Source: VGWB01 sp964480945
Lineage (GTDB): Bacteria; Bacteroidota; Ignavibacteria; UBA10030
Reading direction: 5' to 3'
NCBI GenBank assembly: GCA_964480945.1
Contig: CAYZRX010000002.1
Location: 53,306-117,305 of the forward strand
DNA: 64,000 nt
The translations under genes were made by a program, and so were the position numbers. The notes beneath the pieces are model-generated. The model made no database searches. It had not been told where the DNA came from and worked only from the letters and a program-made list of their open reading frames with translations. Positions 61,743-64,000 of this stretch are shown piece by piece (position 1 is the stretch's first letter; each line of letters opens with the position of its first letter).

Positions 61743-62273
61743 TCACTTGTCGAAATCGATCTCGTTGGTCTTCTTGACTTCGGCAAAAATCGCCAGGACA
61801 GAATTGTGGTGATCCACGATCTGGCTTGCCCGAAGGACCTCGCCGTCAGTCGTACTATGAGCATCACCGACCAGCTCTATCTTGAATCCGAGACTCGATG
61901 CCCGACGCACCGTCGTATCAACGCAGCCCTCAGAGACGAAGCCGCAGACAACGAGTGTTTGGACAGAGAGCTGGTGAAGGCTCTGTTCGAGCAGGGTTCC
62001 GTGGAATGCATCGGGCGTGTGCTTCTCAATGACAATATCACCTTGTATCGGAGATATGGAGGGGTGGATATGCCAGCCTGGCGAGTTTTTTTCAAAGACG
62101 CTGTCGTGACTGCCGGAGTGTTGCAGGTATATGATGGGAACGCCGCTCGTCCTGGCCCGATCAATCAGAGTTCGAATATTGCCAAGTACGATGTCGCTGT
62201 TGAGGAGCGGCCTGCTCAAGCGGAAAAACGCGATCTGTCCGTCAATAACCAGGAGAGCTTTGTCAACAGGCAT
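61743..62273 (-). CDS. Isochorismatase-like cysteine hydrolase
   Basis: 176 residues. The catalytic triad is complete: D11 in LLVIDGQ, K84 in VIEKHTPDAF and C117 in SEGCVDTTVRRA. The normal second D/V position after VID is Gly here, a small departure. Members hydrolyse amides such as nicotinamide or ureas such as N-carbamoyl compounds. A TAnnTTTG element lies at 62385-62378 on the minus strand. It is divided by 82 bases from the SnoaL-like gene. Confidence 0.93.
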   Translation of the reverse strand: MPVDKALLVIDGQIAFFRLSRPLLNSDIVLGNIRTLIDRARTSGVPIIYLQHSGSHDSVFEKNSPGWHIHPSISPIQGDIVIEKHTPDAFHGTLLEQSLHQLSVQTLVVCGFVSEGCVDTTVRRASSLGFKIELVGDAHSTTDGEVLRASQIVDHHNSVLAIFAEVKKTNEIDFDK

Positions 62274-62509
62274 GCTTTGCCTCTCTGATCTGTTGCATCT
62301 GTGGTCTCAGGTAGAGCGTGGTCCGGTTGCCGCGCATCGCGACCTACGTGAGCGGCTACCCGCAGTGTCCCGTCGATCAAAGATATCGATTTTTTGGGGA
62401 AGGCGGGAGTTGAGCGAGAGATTGCGGATTCGCCGGTGTTGCGTCTTGTCAGGCGATGGCGCGCGGCCCTGACCATAGCGGTCGTCGTGCCGCGTGCTGA
62501 GTATTCAGG

Positions 62510-62935
62510 CTAAGCCGCGCTCCAATTAAGCTTGAAGTTGCCACCTAGGTCAAAGATAAAGTCTCTCACCAGGAATACCTTGCCGCCCTTGATGCTGATT
62601 ACGGTCACACCACTGTTCTGGCCTACCCTTCCCTCGCGGTTTGTGAGTTGAATATTCCAATGCGCAGCAACGACATTGGTACCGCCAAAAGCAAAGATGT
62701 TGCGGACACAGATGTCCTGAATGTCGAATTGAATTCTTGGGAACTGATCAAAGAAATTGCGAAACCAACCCTCGACAGCAGCTTTTCCTCGGAAAGCACC
62801 GCTGGCTGGTATTTCACCAGGGTAGATGAACACGCCGTCATCTCGCCAAGCCGACATAAACGTGGCTATGTCATGTCGGTTCATGGCCTGAAAGGAAGCA
62901 GCTACGGCTTTTCTTGCAATAAGTGCGCCGATCAT
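62510..62935 (-). CDS. Nuclear transport factor 2 / SnoaL-like protein
   Basis: 141 residues. The NTF2-like fold is seen in FQAMNRHDIATFMSAWRDDG and VFIYPG, then FRGKAAVEGWFRNFFDQFP and NVVAAHWNIQLTNREGR, ending in KVFLVRDFIFDLG. Limonene-epoxide-hydrolase-type and ketosteroid-isomerase-type enzymes share this fold; no specific activity can be given. It is separated by 236 bases from the isochorismatase-like gene, and the upstream stretch is non-coding. Confidence 0.88.
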   Translation of the reverse strand: MIGALIARKAVAASFQAMNRHDIATFMSAWRDDGVFIYPGEIPASGAFRGKAAVEGWFRNFFDQFPRIQFDIQDICVRNIFAFGGTNVVAAHWNIQLTNREGRVGQNSGVTVISIKGGKVFLVRDFIFDLGGNFKLNWSAA

Positions 62936-63095
62936 TTTGGCCTCGTATCGAAGTTGGTAATTCCTGATGGATGTGACCCATCGACGGAGTTTTTGGAGGG
63001 ATGGGAGTGAACTGTATTGTGGGAGGATTGAATCATGATGATCTCTGTCTAACAGGGGCCGCGTGCTTGTGCCTAACGTTCAGGCAAAACGTTTA

Positions 63096-63151
63096 CCCCG
63101 ATGTTGTTCATCGGGGCGGATCGAGCTCTTTTTCCCCCGACGAAGTCGGGG
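63096..63151. repeat. Two CCCCGA-type palindromes
   Basis: CCCCGATG-TTGTT-CATCGGGG (63096-63116) and CCCCGAC-GAA-GTCGGGG (63135-63151) lie in the 296-bp stretch between the last methyltransferase gene and the SnoaL-like gene. Neither is followed by a T run on the minus strand, so they are not textbook terminators. Confidence 0.6.
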
Positions 63152-63231
63152 ACATTTGGCCGATCTTGAACTTCCTTCCGCTGCTTGCCAGCGGGACTGT
63201 ATCTTTTGGCCGAAGCGCCGTTTCGCTCCAT

Positions 63232-64000
63232 TCACCCGCCCGTCGCACTCCTCTTCAGCTTCCAAATCATGAATGGGCTAGCTCCCTGGTCAAATGGTCG
63301 GCGATCATAGTCGCCATAGAACGCTTCAGTCTCAAACCCGGCATCGCCGATGAGAGCTGCAAACTCCGATTTGCTGAACAGATAGAAATTGACGGCAAGA
63401 TGGCGTTGATCAATGAGCCGCTTGTCCCGAGATCGTTGTTCATAGAGTTGCTCGCCCGAGGCCACCTGCGTTACGGGATTGAATTTCAGTGTAGATCTGA
63501 CGATGAGCTTGTCACCGGCCTGCGTTGGAAACTCACCGACAAGGCGCGAAGTCCCATCCATCGAGGACGTGCGGACCGTCGGGTTTTGGAGTGTGCAGAT
63601 GAATGTACCTCGAGGTGTCAGATGTAAGCGAATTCGGATAAGAGCTTCTCGCTGCTTCTGTCTGTCCAGAATCTCGGAAAAAGAGTGAAATGGGATGAAG
63701 ATAAGGTCGAATCGATCGGTCAAAGTCAGCTCGGTCATGTTTTGGCAGTACATTGGGCAGGAAAGCTGCCTCGCCTCGAGCTTCCGTCGAAACTGAGCGA
63801 GCATGCCGGCAGAGTAGTCGACACAGGAAAGATCAACGCCCGCGTTCAGAAGCGGAATTGAGACACGTCCGGTACCACAAGCTAGTTCAAGCACTTTCCC
63901 ATGAACCGACCCCGCCTCCTGGAGCCAGAATGGGATATCGAAATCGACATTGACGTAGGCGTCGTAGAGATCCGCGACGCGGTCGAATTGGATTGGTTCA
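63232..64000 (-). CDS. Class I SAM-dependent methyltransferase, 5' end outside the window
   Basis: The frame is open from the stop at 63232 to the window edge (256 codons visible). Motif I is VLELACGTGRVSIPLL, preceded in frame by LYDAYVNVDFDIPFWLQEAG. The CVDYSAGMLAQFRRKL loop and RFDLIFIPFHSFSEIL complete the methyltransferase core. A GTG at 63894 falls inside motif I and is not the start. It is similar in architecture to the methyltransferase at 59995 but not closely related by sequence. The substrate is unknown. Confidence 0.94.
   Translation of the reverse strand, partial: EPIQFDRVADLYDAYVNVDFDIPFWLQEAGSVHGKVLELACGTGRVSIPLLNAGVDLSCVDYSAGMLAQFRRKLEARQLSCPMYCQNMTELTLTDRFDLIFIPFHSFSEILDRQKQREALIRIRLHLTPRGTFICTLQNPTVRTSSMDGTSRLVGEFPTQAGDKLIVRSTLKFNPVTQVASGEQLYEQRSRDKRLIDQRHLAVNFYLFSKSEFAALIGDAGFETEAFYGDYDRRPFDQGASPFMIWKLKRSATGG

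Noticed and set aside
62216..62476. 86-codon minus-strand ORF overlapping the isochorismatase-like gene start
   Set aside because: It overlaps a well-supported gene in another frame and shows no family pattern.
59886..63231. Integron attC sites between the small genes
   Set aside because: Only isolated GTTRRRY-like motifs were found (for example at 63077-63071). No matching RYYYAAC half at a suitable distance and no integrase in the window, so no attC feature is annotated.
1..64000. CRISPR arrays, tRNA and rRNA genes, prophage modules
   Set aside because: I scanned for regularly spaced repeats, T-loop sequences and phage structural genes and saw none. A covariance or dedicated search could still reveal a missed tRNA.

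Overview
This window is one metagenome-style scaffold piece (one run of 100 N at 61293-61392) from a moderately GC-rich bacterium. Three things point to the Bacteroidota/Chlorobiota/Ignavibacteriota (FCB) assemblage: a DUF4199 protein and many secreted TPR, PEGA, M13, M16, M23, S41 and M24 proteins of the kind common there; weak or missing Shine-Dalgarno sequences at several housekeeping genes (valS, purM, uvrB); and a recurring promoter pattern TTG-N20-TAnnTT that matches the Bacteroidota -33/-7 type (TTTG / TAnnTTTG). The species cannot be named from the sequence alone. No rRNA, tRNA, CRISPR array, prophage or plasmid functions were found.

Layout. 1-4322 (minus): 5'-part of valS, an M23 murein-type peptidase, a small membrane protein and a fumarylacetoacetate-hydrolase-family enzyme; the last three are tightly packed with overlapping or nearly touching ends. 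4602-8595 (plus): purM, DUF2721 membrane protein, GNAT acetyltransferase and a two-GAF sensor histidine kinase without an adjacent response regulator. 8876-14436 (minus): a YhhQ-type queuosine-precursor transporter, then an envelope operon of a small lipoprotein, an active M16 zinc peptidase, an inactive M16 partner with a fused LolA-like domain, and a free-standing paralogue of that LolA-like domain. 14634-24370 (plus): unknown protein, a frameshifted four-helix-bundle gene, uvrB, a ComF-type phosphoribosyltransferase, gapA-pgk (glycolysis), rhomboid protease, ispG (isoprenoid synthesis), a small MITE-like element and a HpcH/HpaI aldolase.

24598-33077: M13 peptidase (minus), lipoproteins, GtrA and CDP-alcohol phosphatidyltransferase (minus pair, overlapping), VOC protein with a basic tail, aldehyde dehydrogenase and 2-hydroxyacid dehydrogenase. 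33415-38403 (plus): a three-gene locus of PEGA membrane protein, secreted unknown and a 1014-residue TPR protein with TolB-N/FlgO-like N-terminal regions; this is the best candidate for an undescribed functional unit. 38576-48797 (minus): S41 protease, penicillin-binding-type serine hydrolase, TIGR02206 membrane protein, glutamine synthetase, M24 aminopeptidase P, a secreted protein, an amidohydrolase remnant, an alpha/beta hydrolase with two repeated N-terminal domains and a DUF6249 protein. 48938-52136 (plus): ECF sigma factor with its zinc-finger anti-sigma factor, a YmdB-type phosphodiesterase and folD.

52211-64000 is mostly minus and more accessory in character: DUF4199, a family-39 glycosyltransferase, a GNAT-nitrilase fusion, DinB (plus), SMI1/KNR4, a YiiX-type cysteine hydrolase, then a run of small single-gene units (methyltransferase, DUF3795, two SnoaL-like proteins, isochorismatase-like hydrolase, second methyltransferase) separated by non-coding stretches of about 80-300 bp. 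The scaffold gap cuts two of these genes. Overall the window mixes scattered core metabolism with a heavy load of exported peptidases and envelope proteins, plus several families of intergenic palindromes.
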